From positions 1 to 64,000 of the forward strand of contig JAUILA010000014.1 in NCBI GenBank assembly GCA_030432655.1: a DNA stretch of 64,000 nucleotides. Reading direction: 5' to 3'. Each line of letters starts with the position of its first letter. The first letter of the stretch is position 1. Under the pieces are notes generated by a model, which was not told where the DNA came from, ran no database searches, and worked only from the letters and a program-made list of their open reading frames with translations. This DNA is from Bacteroidia bacterium. Its GTDB lineage: Bacteria; Bacteroidota; Bacteroidia; Cytophagales; Cyclobacteriaceae. This document shows positions 1-9,497 of this stretch, one piece after another. The position numbers and the translations under genes are program-made.

Positions 1-132
1 ACTTTTGAAAAACAACAGATCGTTAAAGTGCTGCGGCAACACGGAATCCATACCATTCTGACCGCACCTCAGAACCTCACGGTTAATACTATTAATAAAT
101 ACCTGGAACTGAAAGCCCGCGGCCTTATCTGA
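1..132 (+). CDS. C-terminal end of a DUF58-family protein (5' partial)
   Basis: The window opens inside an open frame of 43 codons ending in TGA. The visible tail contains the motif NTINKYLELKARGLI, preceded by a short strand and a His-Gly-Ile turn, which resembles the conserved C-terminus of DUF58 (VWA-like) proteins that usually work with MoxR-type AAA ATPases. The rest of the gene lies upstream, so domain order and start cannot be seen. A MoxR gene exists at the far end of the window but is not adjacent, so no functional link can be claimed. Identification rests on tail similarity from memory only. Confidence 0.6.
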   Translation, partial: TFEKQQIVKVLRQHGIHTILTAPQNLTVNTINKYLELKARGLI

Positions 133-301
133 TACGGGGATTCTTTCCTTTTATGTGTGGTTAATATCCGCTACTTGATCCGTCTCATTCTGTCCTGTTT
201 CAGTTTCAGCTTCTCCTTCACCTTAAGATGGTCTTAGTGTCCACACGAAGACCGGAAAATTACATCGTAGAAAGAACCCTTGCATGCCCCCCTTGGTCCT
301 G

Positions 302-325
302 GTCTTAGTCTTTGTCTTAGTCTTT
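302..325. repeat. Tandem 12-bp direct repeat, two copies
   Basis: GTCTTAGTCTTT occurs twice head to tail with no mismatch; each unit itself contains the half-repeat GTCTT. A single degenerate copy lies about 70 bases upstream. Function unknown; it may be a slippage-generated simple repeat or part of the 3' end of the preceding transcript. Confidence 0.7.
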
Positions 326-369
326 TTCAAATTTATTTTTCATCTCCTTTTATTCCGAGCATTTTCATA

Positions 370-377
370 TAACTTTG
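370..377 (+). promoter_or_regulatory. Bacteroidota-type -7 box for carB
   Basis: TAACTTTG matches the Bacteroidota sigma-ABfr consensus TAnnTTTG and lies 59 bases before the carB start. No convincing TTTG -33 element is seen at the usual spacing, so this is a moderate call. Confidence 0.4.
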
Positions 378-436
378 TGGCAATTTGGGCGGATGTGAAA
401 ATCCGACTTCACAGACCATTCTCATAACCACTACAA

Positions 437-3250
437 ATGCCAAGAGACAGAAGTATAAGAAGTGTACTTATCATCGGAAGCGGACCGATCATTATAGGAC
501 AGGCTTGCGAATTTGACTATTCAGGATCCCAGGCGGCGCGTTCACTGCGCGAAGAAGGAATCGAAGTGATCCTGATAAACTCAAATCCGGCCACCATTAT
601 GACGGATAAAGTAACCGCAGATCACGTTTATCTGAAGCCTTTGACGAAATCTTCGATCAAGGAAATCCTTACAAACCATAACATTGATGCCGTTCTGCCT
701 ACCATGGGCGGACAAACCGCCTTAAACCTTGCCATTGACTGCGATAAAGCAGGTATTTGGGAGCATTTTGGCGTGCGCATCATAGGTGTGGACATTGACG
801 CAATTGAAACCACTGAAAACCGCGAGAAATTCCGTCTCAAAATGCAGGAAATCGGAGTCGGGGTTTGTAAGGGGGAAACAGCGACCTCATTTCTCCAGGG
901 AAAAGAGATTGCCCAGGAAATCGGCTTTCCTCTGGTAATCAGACCTTCCTATACACTTGGTGGTTCCGGCGGCGGATTCGTTGATAATCCCGACGAATTT
1001 GAAAAAGCATTAACCAACGGACTGCATACTTCACCGATTCATGAAGTACTGGTAGAGCAAAGTATTCTCGGATGGAAGGAATACGAACTTGAACTTCTCC
1101 GTGACAATCTGGGGAATGTAATCATTATCTGTTCGATCGAAAACTTTGATCCAATGGGTGTTCACACAGGTGACTCCATAACGGTTGCTCCTGCCATGAC
1201 CCTGCCTGATACCGTCTACCAGGAAATGAGGGATCTGGCGATCCGGATGATGAATTCGATCGGTCAGTTTGCCGGCGGATGTAATGTTCAGTTTGCGGTT
1301 AATCCGGAGAATGATGATATCATCGGGATTGAAATTAATCCGCGGGTATCACGTTCATCTGCCCTGGCCTCCAAGGCTACGGGGTATCCTATTGCCAAGA
1401 TCGCCGCGAAGCTGGCCATTGGCTACAACCTGGATGAGCTCAAGAATGCCATTACCGGCACAACATCCGCGTTCTTTGAACCGGCTATTGACTACGTGAT
1501 CGTAAAGATCCCGCGTTGGAATTTTGATAAATTCTCCGGATCTGACCGCCACCTTGGTTTGTCAATGAAATCTGTCGGTGAGGTAATGGGAATCGGCAGA
1601 AATTTTCAGGAAGCACTCCAGAAAGCGTGTCAGTCGCTGGAAATTAACCGAAATGGGCTCGGTGCTGATGGCCGTGAGCTTACCAAGCAGGCCGATATAC
1701 TGGAAAGCCTGGAGCATCCTAGCTGGAACCGTCTTTTCCATATTTACGATGCCTTTAAACTGGGCATCCCCTTTAAGACCATCCAGAATCTAACTAAAAT
1801 TGATCCCTGGTTCCTTCAGGAAATTGAAGAGCTGATCCAGCTGGAAAAAGAAATAAGCAAACATTCCATAGATACCATCCCGCGTGACCTGCTGAAGGAA
1901 GCCAAGGTCAAAGGGTATGCAGACCGGCAACTCGGACATCTGATGCGATGCTGGGAGAGCGAAGTCCACAGCAAACGCAAAGAGATGGGTATCAACCGGG
2001 TCTATAAACTGGTGGATACCTGCGCCGCTGAATTTGAGGCACAGACACCCTACTTTTATTCGACCTTTGATGAGGAGAATGAATCAGTAGTTTCGGACAA
2101 GGAAAAGGTAATTGTCCTGGGTTCGGGACCCAACCGGATCGGACAGGGTATTGAATTTGATTATTCCTGTGTACACGGTATCCTGGCCGCAAAAGAGTGT
2201 GGCTACGAAACCATCATGATCAACTGTAACCCGGAAACGGTCTCAACAGATTTTGATGTGGCGGATAAGCTCTACTTCGAACCTGTTTTCTGGGAGCATA
2301 TCTATGACATTATTGAGCACGAAAAGCCCAAAGGGGTAATTGTGCAGCTGGGAGGCCAGACCGCGCTTAAACTGGCAGAAAAACTCGAGAAATACGGGGT
2401 GAAAATCCTGGGGACGAATTTCAAATCGCTTGACCTGGCCGAAGACCGGGGAAGCTTTTCAACCCTGCTCAAGGAAAATGATATTCCTTATCCTCAGTTC
2501 GGGGTGGCGGAAGACGCAGAAACGGCCATCGAACTTTCGAAGGATATCGGATTTCCACTGCTGGTCCGTCCGTCTTATGTACTGGGTGGCCAGAGTATGA
2601 AGATCGTCATTAACGAAAAGGAACTGGAATCCCATATCGTGGATATTCTCAAGAAGATCCCGGGCAACAAAGTATTACTTGACCATTTCCTTGACGGAGC
2701 CATTGAAGCGGAGGCAGATGCCATATGTGACGGTGAAAATGTGTACATCATCGGTATTATGCAGCATATTGAACCTGCCGGGATCCATTCCGGAGATTCC
2801 TATGCAGTGCTTCCGCCGTACAACCTGGGCGACCTGGTTGTGCGCCAGATTGAAGACTACACGAAAAAAATTGCCCTGGCCCTGAATACGGTCGGACTAA
2901 TCAACATTCAGTTTGCCGTCAAGGATGACAAGGTATATATTATCGAGGCAAATCCCCGGGCCAGCCGGACCGTTCCGTTTATTTGTAAGGCATACGACGA
3001 GCCTTACGTGAATTACGCGGTGAAGGTCATGCTTGGCGAGAAAAAGCTCAAAGACTTTACATTCAATCCGAAAAAGAAAGGGTATGCCATCAAGGAGCCG
3101 GTGTTCTCTTTCCATAAATTCCCGAATGTGAATAAAGAGCTCGGGCCGGAGATGAAATCAACCGGAGAGGCCATATACTTTATTGATGACCTGATGGACG
3201 ATTATTTTCTTAAAATCTACGGTGAACGAAACCTATACCTCAGTAAATAA
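437..3250 (+). CDS. carB: Carbamoyl-phosphate synthase large subunit, short form without MGS domain
   Basis: Makes carbamoyl phosphate from bicarbonate, ATP and glutamine-derived ammonia for pyrimidine and arginine synthesis, with the CarA subunit (not in the window). Two ATP-grasp halves are visible: the first has NSNPATIMTD and FPLVIRPSYTLGG, the second INCNPETVSTDFD and FPLLVRPSYVLGG, both matching the CPSase signature. The protein is 937 residues and stops shortly after the second ATP-grasp unit, about 130 residues shorter than E. coli CarB (1073), so the C-terminal MGS-like allosteric domain is absent. This short form is, to my knowledge, usual in Bacteroidota, so it is not a broken gene. 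The ATG start places the first conserved GSGP motif near residue 14, as expected. Confidence 0.96.
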   Translation: MPRDRSIRSVLIIGSGPIIIGQACEFDYSGSQAARSLREEGIEVILINSNPATIMTDKVTADHVYLKPLTKSSIKEILTNHNIDAVLPTMGGQTALNLAIDCDKAGIWEHFGVRIIGVDIDAIETTENREKFRLKMQEIGVGVCKGETATSFLQGKEIAQEIGFPLVIRPSYTLGGSGGGFVDNPDEFEKALTNGLHTSPIHEVLVEQSILGWKEYELELLRDNLGNVIIICSIENFDPMGVHTGDSITVAPAMTLPDTVYQEMRDLAIRMMNSIGQFAGGCNVQFAVNPENDDIIGIEINPRVSRSSALASKATGYPIAKIAAKLAIGYNLDELKNAITGTTSAFFEPAIDYVIVKIPRWNFDKFSGSDRHLGLSMKSVGEVMGIGRNFQEALQKACQSLEINRNGLGADGRELTKQADILESLEHPSWNRLFHIYDAFKLGIPFKTIQNLTKIDPWFLQEIEELIQLEKEISKHSIDTIPRDLLKEAKVKGYADRQLGHLMRCWESEVHSKRKEMGINRVYKLVDTCAAEFEAQTPYFYSTFDEENESVVSDKEKVIVLGSGPNRIGQGIEFDYSCVHGILAAKECGYETIMINCNPETVSTDFDVADKLYFEPVFWEHIYDIIEHEKPKGVIVQLGGQTALKLAEKLEKYGVKILGTNFKSLDLAEDRGSFSTLLKENDIPYPQFGVAEDAETAIELSKDIGFPLLVRPSYVLGGQSMKIVINEKELESHIVDILKKIPGNKVLLDHFLDGAIEAEADAICDGENVYIIGIMQHIEPAGIHSGDSYAVLPPYNLGDLVVRQIEDYTKKIALALNTVGLINIQFAVKDDKVYIIEANPRASRTVPFICKAYDEPYVNYAVKVMLGEKKLKDFTFNPKKKGYAIKEPVFSFHKFPNVNKELGPEMKSTGEAIYFIDDLMDDYFLKIYGERNLYLSK

Positions 3251-3271
3251 GTTTAATAGGGGTAAGGAAAT

Positions 3272-3279
3272 TATATTTG
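3272..3279 (+). promoter_or_regulatory. -7 box upstream of the DUF4834 gene
   Basis: TATATTTG fits TAnnTTTG. It lies only 7 bases before the TTG start at 3287, so a transcript from here would be nearly leaderless or would begin translation at the in-frame ATG at 3332 instead. Confidence 0.35.
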
Positions 3280-3286
3280 ATTCGTT

Positions 3287-3538
3287 TTGATAAAGTTTTT
3301 ATTAATAGTAATCGTGCTCACTTTCATTTTTATGAAGGTGATGGGCCTTGTTTTCAGGATGCTTGGCGGAAGTCATGCTTCTGCACATAAACGGGGATTT
3401 ACCCAGCAGCAATATCAGCAAAAACAGCCGCCTCCCGGAAGCGGAAACGTACATATTGATTATGTTCCGCGGAAAGACAAAAAATCTGCAGACCGGTTTA
3501 AAGGTGGTGAATATGTAGACTACGAAGAAGTTGAATAA
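3287..3538 (+). CDS. Small DUF4834-like membrane protein
   Basis: An 83-residue protein with one N-terminal membrane segment (about residues 2-20, rich in Ile, Leu, Val and Phe), a Gln/Pro-rich middle and a C-terminus with VHIDYVP and the ending GGEYVDYEEVE, which resembles the small DUF4834 family known from Bacteroidota. Its function is unknown. The start is uncertain: an in-frame TGA at 3278 leaves TTG at 3287 as the first usable codon, while the next ATG (3332) would remove most of the membrane helix, so I prefer TTG. It follows carB by 36 bases and has its own candidate -7 box. Confidence 0.75.
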   Translation: MIKFLLIVIVLTFIFMKVMGLVFRMLGGSHASAHKRGFTQQQYQQKQPPPGSGNVHIDYVPRKDKKSADRFKGGEYVDYEEVE

Positions 3539-3554
3539 AGTCGATATAAATAAT

Positions 3555-3562
3555 TAATTTTG
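3555..3562 (+). promoter_or_regulatory. -7 box for dapF
   Basis: TAATTTTG fits TAnnTTTG and ends 35 bases before the dapF ATG. A transcript starting just downstream would carry the hairpin at 3576-3589 as its leader. Confidence 0.4.
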
Positions 3563-3575
3563 AGCCCTGCGGATT

Positions 3576-3597
3576 AACCCTGCGGGGTTCTTTTTTT
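3576..3597 (+). terminator. Hairpin plus T-run touching the dapF start codon
   Basis: AACCC and GGGTT pair around a TGCG loop and are followed by C and seven Ts that run straight into the dapF ATG. It has the form of a short intrinsic terminator for carB and the DUF4834 gene, but with the -7 box just upstream it could equally be a leader structure of dapF. Confidence 0.55.
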
Positions 3598-4377
3598 ATG
3601 TATCCAGTAGATTTTTATAAATACCAGGCAACCGGCAACGATTTTATACTCATCGATGACAGGGAACTTACGTTTCCTGACCGGCCGGAAATTATCCGAT
3701 TCATGTGTGACCGCAAATTTGGAATCGGAAGTGACGGGTTGATCCTGATCCGCAATTCAGATGATTCCGATTTTGAAATGGTATTTTACAACCCTGACAG
3801 TAGTCAGAGCCTATGTGGAAACGGAAGCCGCTGCGCTGTGCGTTTTGCAGAAAAACTGGGGCTTGTGGATGGTAAATGTGCTTTCCTGGCCTACGACGGA
3901 ATCCATAAAGCGGAACTATTGTCCGACGAAAGAGTACGACTTGGCATGAATAACGTACAAAATGTCAGGCAACTGCCAGATGGTATGTTTGTTGATACGG
4001 GTTCCCCGCATCTTATCCGCTATGTTCAGGATATCGACGACGTGGATGTTGCCGGCAGGGGCCGCGAGATACGATACAACGAAACATTCCGTGAAAAAGG
4101 AGTCAATGTAAATTTCGTATCCATCGAAGACCACCGGATCTGTGTCAGAACCTATGAACGGGGTGTTGAGAATGAAACGCTGTCCTGCGGAACAGGAGTG
4201 ACTGCCGCGGCCCTGGCGAGCGCCGAACGCGGAATGGATTCTCCGGTTGCTGTGAACACCAAAGGTGGCAACCTGGAAGTATCCTTTGAGAGAAATACCG
4301 ACGGGTCATTCTCCCGGGTATATCTGACTGGTCCGGCCAAAGAAGTATTTACCGGCTCGATCGAATTAGAGCAGTAA
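3598..4377 (+). CDS. dapF: Diaminopimelate epimerase
   Basis: Interconverts LL- and meso-diaminopimelate, giving the precursor of lysine and of the peptidoglycan cross-link. The two catalytic cysteines are visible in the usual contexts: CGNGSRC after FYNPDSS (about residue 73) and SCGTGVTAAA (about residue 196). KYQATGNDFILID at the N-terminus is the family opening and fixes the ATG start. Length 259 is normal. There is no Shine-Dalgarno; the start codon directly follows a T-run of a hairpin. It precedes secA on the same strand by 57 bases. Confidence 0.96.
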   Translation: MYPVDFYKYQATGNDFILIDDRELTFPDRPEIIRFMCDRKFGIGSDGLILIRNSDDSDFEMVFYNPDSSQSLCGNGSRCAVRFAEKLGLVDGKCAFLAYDGIHKAELLSDERVRLGMNNVQNVRQLPDGMFVDTGSPHLIRYVQDIDDVDVAGRGREIRYNETFREKGVNVNFVSIEDHRICVRTYERGVENETLSCGTGVTAAALASAERGMDSPVAVNTKGGNLEVSFERNTDGSFSRVYLTGPAKEVFTGSIELEQ

Positions 4378-4416
4378 TTAAAATATTAGAAATTAACCTG
4401 TAACTTTAATTTTTGC

Positions 4417-4422
4417 AGGAGG
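4417..4422 (+). promoter_or_regulatory. Shine-Dalgarno-like AGGAGG before secA
   Basis: A full AGGAGG 12 bases before the secA ATG, notable because most genes here lack one. The spacing is longer than the usual 5-9. The near-consensus TAACTTTA at 4401-4408 may belong to a secA promoter. Confidence 0.5.
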
Positions 4423-4434
4423 AACGAATTAACC

Positions 4435-7400
4435 ATGTTAAAATATATAGCCAAAATTTTCGGGACCAAATCGGAAAAGGACATCAAAAAACTGATGCCC
4501 ATCGTGCAGGAGATCAACAGGGAATACAGCAAACTGGAATCCCTCAGCCATGATGAATTGCGGGCAAAGACCGGTTCTATTCAGGAACAGATCGATAATT
4601 ACCTGAAAGAAATTGATGAGCGCCTGGCAGCACTGCACAAGAAAATTGCGGACAATCCGGACCTTGACATCCAGGAAAAGGAAGATATATTCGCCGAAAT
4701 TGATAAAATCGAGGAAGACCGGAACGAAGTGCTCGAAAAAGTACTGAAAGATGTGCTGCCTGCGGCCTTCGCAGTGGTAAAGGAAACGGCGCGGCGCTTT
4801 ATGGAGAATGAAAGCATCGAAGTCACCGCCTCGATGCAGGACAAAAAATTTGCCGCGGAAAAAGAGCATGTGACAATTGACGGTGATAAGGCAAGATGGG
4901 CGAATACCTGGATGGCAGCCGGCAACAAGATCAAATGGGAAATGCTGCATTATGATGTGCAGTTGATCGGCGGGATTGTACTTCATGAAGGTAAAATTGC
5001 CGAAATGGCAACCGGTGAAGGTAAGACCCTGGTGGCCACCTTACCAGCGTTCCTGAATGCACTGGCTAAACGTGGTGTGCATATCGTTACGGTTAACGAC
5101 TACCTTGCCCGCAGGGACAGCGAATGGATGGCTCCCATCTTTGAATTTCATGGGATGAAGGTGGATTGTATTGATAAGCACAAGCCAAACTCGGATGCCC
5201 GCCGCGAGGCATACAAATCGGATATCATCTACGGTACCAACAATGAATTTGGTTTCGATTACCTCCGTGACAACATGTCCCGGGATACCGATGATCTCGT
5301 GCAGGGTAAACATCATTATGCCATGGTCGATGAGGTGGATTCGGTTTTGATTGACGAAGCCCGGACGCCACTGATCATATCAGGCCCGGTACCTAAAGGT
5401 GACGAACACGAATACTACGACCTGAAGCCCCGTATCGCCCGCCTGGTGGACGCTCAGAAAAAAGTGGTGCAGCAATTTCTTGTTGAATCCAAAAAGCTGA
5501 TCGCCGAGGGAAATGAAAAAGACGGCGGACTGGCGCTGTTCAGAGCCTACCGCGGTTTGCCCAAGCACAAACCCCTGATCAAGTACCTCAGTGAAACAGG
5601 GATGCGTCAGATTCTCCAGAAAACAGAGAATTTCTATCTTCAGGATAATCAGAAAATGATGCCTGAAGCTGACGAACCGCTTTACTTCACTATCGACGAA
5701 AAGCACAACAGCATTGACCTGACTGAAAAGGGAATTGACCTGATCACCGGCGAAGGAGAAGATCCGAATTTCTTTATTATGCCGGATATAGGTACGGAAG
5801 TAGCGGATCTGGAAAAGGCCGAAGACCTTAGCGATGAAGAAAAACTGGATCAGAAAGAAGAGCTTATCCGCGATTATTCTGAAAAATCGCAGCGGATCCA
5901 TTCCGTTAACCAGCTGCTCAAGGCTTACACCCTGTTTGAAAAGGATACGGAATATATCCTTGTTGACGGGAAGGTGAAGATTGTAGACGAACAGACAGGC
6001 CGGGTGATGGACGGGCGCCGATACAGTGACGGGCTGCACCAGGCAATAGAAGCCAAGGAGAATGTCAAGGTGGAAGATGCCACCCAAACCTACGCCACGA
6101 TCACACTCCAGAACTATTTCAGAATGTATCACAAGCTGGCGGGCATGACAGGAACCGCTGAAACCGAAGCAGGAGAATTCTGGGAGATCTATGAGCTGGA
6201 CGTGGTGGTCATTCCGACCAATAAACCCATTGCCCGGGATGATAAGCAGGACATGGTATATAAAACCATTCGCGAGAAATTTAACGCTGTTGTTGAAGAA
6301 ATCATCGGTCTTACAGACCAGGGACGTCCGGTGCTGGTTGGAACCACCTCGGTTGAGATTTCCGAGCTGCTCAGCCGGATGCTCAACATGCGAAAGATCA
6401 AGCACCAGGTCCTTAACGCAAAGCAGCACCAGCGGGAAGCGGAAGTGGTTGCTGAAGCAGGGAAGCCAGGTACTGTGACGATTGCCACTAACATGGCAGG
6501 GCGTGGTACGGATATCAAACTTACCCCGGAATCAAAACAGGCCGGCGGACTTGCCATTATTGGTACGGAGCGTCATGAATCCCGTCGTGTCGACAGACAG
6601 CTCAGGGGACGTTCAGGACGCCAGGGGGATCCCGGATCTTCCCAGTTCTTTGTATCACTCGAAGATAATCTGATGCGGATGTTCATGCCAGAGCGAATTG
6701 CCAAGGTAATGGACCGTCTGGGACTCCAGGAAGGTGAGGTAATCTCGCACTCGATGGTGACCAAATCGATCGAGCGGGCACAGAAAAAAGTTGAGGAAAA
6801 CAACTTTGGAATCCGGAAGCGACTGCTCGAATATGACGACGTTATGAATTCCCAGCGGGATGTGATTTACCGTCGTCGTCGTAATGCTCTTTTTGGAGAA
6901 CGGCTACAGCTAGACATCATGAATATGCTTTACGACACCTGTGAAGATATTGTTCTCAATACACAGGGTGCCGATAACTATGACAGTTTTAAACTGACGG
7001 TGCTGGGCGTTCTCGCCATGGATTTTGAGATCAGCGAAAAGGATTTCTCCTCCATACCTGCCGAGAAGCTTACCCAGGAACTTTATCAGACAGCCTATGC
7101 CCATTACAAGCGGAAGAATCTTACGATCGCTGAGAAAGCATATCCTGTCATGAAGAATATCGAGGAAACCCGGGGTGCTACCGTGGAGAATATCGTTGTT
7201 CCTTTCACGGATGGCAAGCGTCAGATCCGAACCATTGCCAACCTTAAAGATTGCGTGGAAACCAAGAACGCGGCGCTGATTGAGGCGATGGAAAAAATGA
7301 TTACGCTTGGTATCATCGATCAGTTGTGGAAAGATCACCTGAGGGAAATGGACGATCTGAAGCAAAGCGTTCAGAATGCTGTATATGAACAGAAGGATCC

Positions 7401-7791
7401 CTTGCTGATCTATAAATTTGAAGGATTTGAACTGTTCAAGCGTTTTATTGCCAAGGTAAACGAGGATACGGTATCATTCCTGATGAAGGCTGATTTACCG
7501 GTGCAGGATCCCGACCAGGTTCAGGAAGCGAGGCTTCAGCGGGAAAGGCAGCAAAAACTTAAGGAGCAGAAAGAAGACAGCCGTTCGCTTCTGAGTGGTG
7601 GCGGCGGACAGGCCGCAGCGGCTAACAGGCCTCCTGCAGAAAAAACGATGCCTATTAAATCCGATAAGACTTTCGGCAGAAATGACCGGGTAACTGTGCA
7701 ATATTCAGACGGAAGTGTTAAAAAGGACGTTAAGTATAAAACCGTTGAAGAAGATATCAACAACAATAAATGCGTACTTCTTGAAAATTGA
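4435..7791 (+). CDS. secA: Preprotein translocase motor ATPase SecA
   Basis: ATP-driven motor that pushes unfolded preproteins through SecYEG. Seen: N-terminal helix [16 protein letters not shown], Walker A ATGEGKTL near residue 193, DEAD-like [14 protein letters not shown] near residue 298, helicase motif GRGTD and [14 protein letters not shown] in the second motor domain, then the helical scaffold and wing. At 1118 residues it is longer than E. coli SecA (901), with extra sequence between motor blocks, a length typical of Bacteroidota. The usual C-terminal zinc finger (CxCxnC) is absent; the protein ends in a different basic/acidic tail starting [11 protein letters not shown]. The next gene begins 2 bases after the stop. 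Confidence 0.97.
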   Translation: MLKYIAKIFGTKSEKDIKKLMPIVQEINREYSKLESLSHDELRAKTGSIQEQIDNYLKEIDERLAALHKKIADNPDLDIQEKEDIFAEIDKIEEDRNEVLEKVLKDVLPAAFAVVKETARRFMENESIEVTASMQDKKFAAEKEHVTIDGDKARWANTWMAAGNKIKWEMLHYDVQLIGGIVLHEGKIAEMATGEGKTLVATLPAFLNALAKRGVHIVTVNDYLARRDSEWMAPIFEFHGMKVDCIDKHKPNSDARREAYKSDIIYGTNNEFGFDYLRDNMSRDTDDLVQGKHHYAMVDEVDSVLIDEARTPLIISGPVPKGDEHEYYDLKPRIARLVDAQKKVVQQFLVESKKLIAEGNEKDGGLALFRAYRGLPKHKPLIKYLSETGMRQILQKTENFYLQDNQKMMPEADEPLYFTIDEKHNSIDLTEKGIDLITGEGEDPNFFIMPDIGTEVADLEKAEDLSDEEKLDQKEELIRDYSEKSQRIHSVNQLLKAYTLFEKDTEYILVDGKVKIVDEQTGRVMDGRRYSDGLHQAIEAKENVKVEDATQTYATITLQNYFRMYHKLAGMTGTAETEAGEFWEIYELDVVVIPTNKPIARDDKQDMVYKTIREKFNAVVEEIIGLTDQGRPVLVGTTSVEISELLSRMLNMRKIKHQVLNAKQHQREAEVVAEAGKPGTVTIATNMAGRGTDIKLTPESKQAGGLAIIGTERHESRRVDRQLRGRSGRQGDPGSSQFFVSLEDNLMRMFMPERIAKVMDRLGLQEGEVISHSMVTKSIERAQKKVEENNFGIRKRLLEYDDVMNSQRDVIYRRRRNALFGERLQLDIMNMLYDTCEDIVLNTQGADNYDSFKLTVLGVLAMDFEISEKDFSSIPAEKLTQELYQTAYAHYKRKNLTIAEKAYPVMKNIEETRGATVENIVVPFTDGKRQIRTIANLKDCVETKNAALIEAMEKMITLGIIDQLWKDHLREMDDLKQSVQNAVYEQKDPLLIYKFEGFELFKRFIAKVNEDTVSFLMKADLPVQDPDQVQEARLQRERQQKLKEQKEDSRSLLSGGGGQAAAANRPPAEKTMPIKSDKTFGRNDRVTVQYSDGSVKKDVKYKTVEEDINNNKCVLLEN

Positions 7792-7792
7792 T

Positions 7793-8299
7793 ATGATTAA
7801 ACCCATTCATATATTGTCTATTCTGTTGTTGGCCAGTGCATGTCAGTCGGTCCAGAGTTCCAGGTCAGGTCGTGATGAATTATATTCCGAAGACCTGAGC
7901 CGGGTCAGACCTGAATACGTGATGCCAGAAGATACCATTACAACACCCGTGGCTGGTAATTCTCAGTCAACACCTGATGTCATTCCAGCTAATGACATAA
8001 CTTTTGAGATCAATGATGTGCTGGACCAGACAGATGATTTCAGAAAAGGGGTCAATGCCATTGACGGTTATACCATACAGGTTTATTCAGGAACCAGCAG
8101 CGACGATGCCCGAAAGATACGGGGGAAGCTTCTTTCGCTGTTGCCGCAAGATGACGCTGAATTGTTTTATGATGAACCGAATTTTAAAGTCAAGGTAGGG
8201 GCCTTTTATACCAGGATTGAAGCACAAAAAAGCTTTAGTGTGGTAAAAGAGGAATTTCCGAATGCGATCATCATCCCCGACCGGATCCCTATAAACTAG
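7793..8299 (+). CDS. SPOR-domain lipoprotein
   Basis: Starts 2 bases after secA with ATG; MIKPIHILSILLLASAC is a lipoprotein signal with a weak lipobox (ASAC, Cys at residue 17). After a low-complexity Ser/Thr/Asp linker, the last about 75 residues (GYTIQVYSG to the end) fit a SPOR domain, which in other bacteria binds denuded peptidoglycan. Total 168 residues. A longer in-frame reading exists within secA but would bury the signal peptide, so I chose the ATG after the secA stop. Likely co-transcribed with secA and the peptidase that begins 2 bases downstream. The precise role is not known. Confidence 0.8.
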   Translation: MIKPIHILSILLLASACQSVQSSRSGRDELYSEDLSRVRPEYVMPEDTITTPVAGNSQSTPDVIPANDITFEINDVLDQTDDFRKGVNAIDGYTIQVYSGTSSDDARKIRGKLLSLLPQDDAELFYDEPNFKVKVGAFYTRIEAQKSFSVVKEEFPNAIIIPDRIPIN

Positions 8300-8300
8300 T

Positions 8301-9497
8301 ATGAGCCTGCTCGAAAAAATTAAACAGTTATCCGGTGATATACATGAGGATGTAATCGCACTCCGGAGACATCTCCATATGCATCCGGAGCTGTCATATC
8401 AGGAGCATGAGACAGCTGCCTATGTAGCAAAAGAGCTGCATTCGATCGGACTTGACCCCCAGGAGGGCATAGCCGGAACCGGTGTCAGCGCAATGATATA
8501 TGGTAAAAACCCTGAATCCAAAACGATTGCCCTGCGCGGGGATATGGATGCATTACCCATCACGGAAGAAAATGACGTTCCTTATAAGTCCAGAAATGAA
8601 GGCGTTATGCATGCCTGCGGTCATGACGTGCATACGTCGAGCCTGCTCGGATGCGCAAGAATCCTTCATGAGTTGCGGGATGAATGGGAAGGATCGGTAA
8701 AGCTGATCTTCCAGCCAGGGGAGGAAAAAAATCCGGGAGGTGCTTCACTGATGATAAAAGACGGGATTCTCAGGAATCCATCGCCGTCACATATTCTCGG
8801 TCAACATGTCATGCCCTTGATACCAGCCGGAAAGCTTGGGTTTCGTTCAGGAATGTACATGGCAAGTGCGGATGAAATTTACCTTACGGTCAGGGGAAAA
8901 GGTGGACATGGTGCACTGCCGGAGTTAACCGTAGACCCGGTGGTTATCAGTGCTCACCTGATCACTGCAATGCAGCAGATCATCAGCCGCAACTCAAGCC
9001 CTAAAACCCCATCGGTTCTAACCTTTGGAAAAATTGAGGCCAAAGGAGCGACTAACATCATTCCGGATAAAGTTGAGATTGCAGGGACATTCCGTGCCAT
9101 GAATGAAGAATGGCGCTCCAAAGCACATGAGCTTATAACCCGTCTCGCTACCGGACTCGCGGAAAGTATGGGAGGTTCCTGTGACGTTAACATCGACAAG
9201 GGGTACCCTTTCCTGATGAATGAACCGGAATTGACGCAAAGGTCGCGAAATGCGGCCGCAGCCTATGTCGGAGAAGAAAACATTGTGGAATTACCGCTGT
9301 GGATGGGTGCGGAGGATTTCAGTTATTACTCACAGGAAATACCTGCCTGTTTTTATCGCCTGGGTACCGGAAATGAAGAGAAGGGTATTACCAGCTATGT
9401 ACACACCCCCACATTTGATATTGATGAATCTGCCTTGAAGCTTGGCCCCGGATTAATGGCCTGGCTGGCGGTTTCGGAATTATCCTCCAAAATATGA
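8301..9497 (+). CDS. M20D-family metal-dependent amidohydrolase
   Basis: Probable zinc/manganese hydrolase of N-acyl-amino acids, hippurate-like or IAA-amino-acid-like substrates. Metal ligands are visible in the expected order: ACGHDVHTS (about residue 102), PGEE (about 137), LGQHVMP (about 166) and the late VHTPTFDID. GDMDALPI is another family motif. Length 398 is normal, and no signal peptide is seen, so it is probably cytoplasmic. It follows the SPOR lipoprotein by one base and its 3' end overlaps the convergent transporter gene by 18 bases. The true substrate cannot be read from sequence. Confidence 0.9.
   Translation: MSLLEKIKQLSGDIHEDVIALRRHLHMHPELSYQEHETAAYVAKELHSIGLDPQEGIAGTGVSAMIYGKNPESKTIALRGDMDALPITEENDVPYKSRNEGVMHACGHDVHTSSLLGCARILHELRDEWEGSVKLIFQPGEEKNPGGASLMIKDGILRNPSPSHILGQHVMPLIPAGKLGFRSGMYMASADEIYLTVRGKGGHGALPELTVDPVVISAHLITAMQQIISRNSSPKTPSVLTFGKIEAKGATNIIPDKVEIAGTFRAMNEEWRSKAHELITRLATGLAESMGGSCDVNIDKGYPFLMNEPELTQRSRNAAAAYVGEENIVELPLWMGAEDFSYYSQEIPACFYRLGTGNEEKGITSYVHTPTFDIDESALKLGPGLMAWLAVSELSSKI

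Larger units (their letters stand above)
133..436. other. Non-coding gap before carB with short pyrimidine-rich repeats
   Basis: About 300 bases without a convincing reading frame. The + strand is pyrimidine rich between about 180 and 360 and contains an exact tandem copy of the 12-mer GTCTTAGTCTTT (302-313 and 314-325), with a related GGTCTTAGTG at about 231. A TAnnTTTG box close to the carB start is listed separately. I see no tRNA, no riboswitch-like fold and no clear terminator for the upstream gene. Confidence 0.6.

Noticed and set aside
437-3250. CarB as a truncated pseudogene because the MGS domain is missing
   Set aside because: The frame is intact, both ATP-grasp halves are complete, and the short form is usual in this phylum.
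5380-6429. 349-codon open frame antisense to secA
   Set aside because: It lies wholly inside secA, has no recognisable motif, and Phe/Leu/Val-rich antisense translation is expected from the coding strand's codon use.
7715-7792. N-terminal extension of the SPOR lipoprotein inside secA
   Set aside because: It would place the hydrophobic signal and lipobox internally; the ATG at 7793 gives a proper signal peptide.
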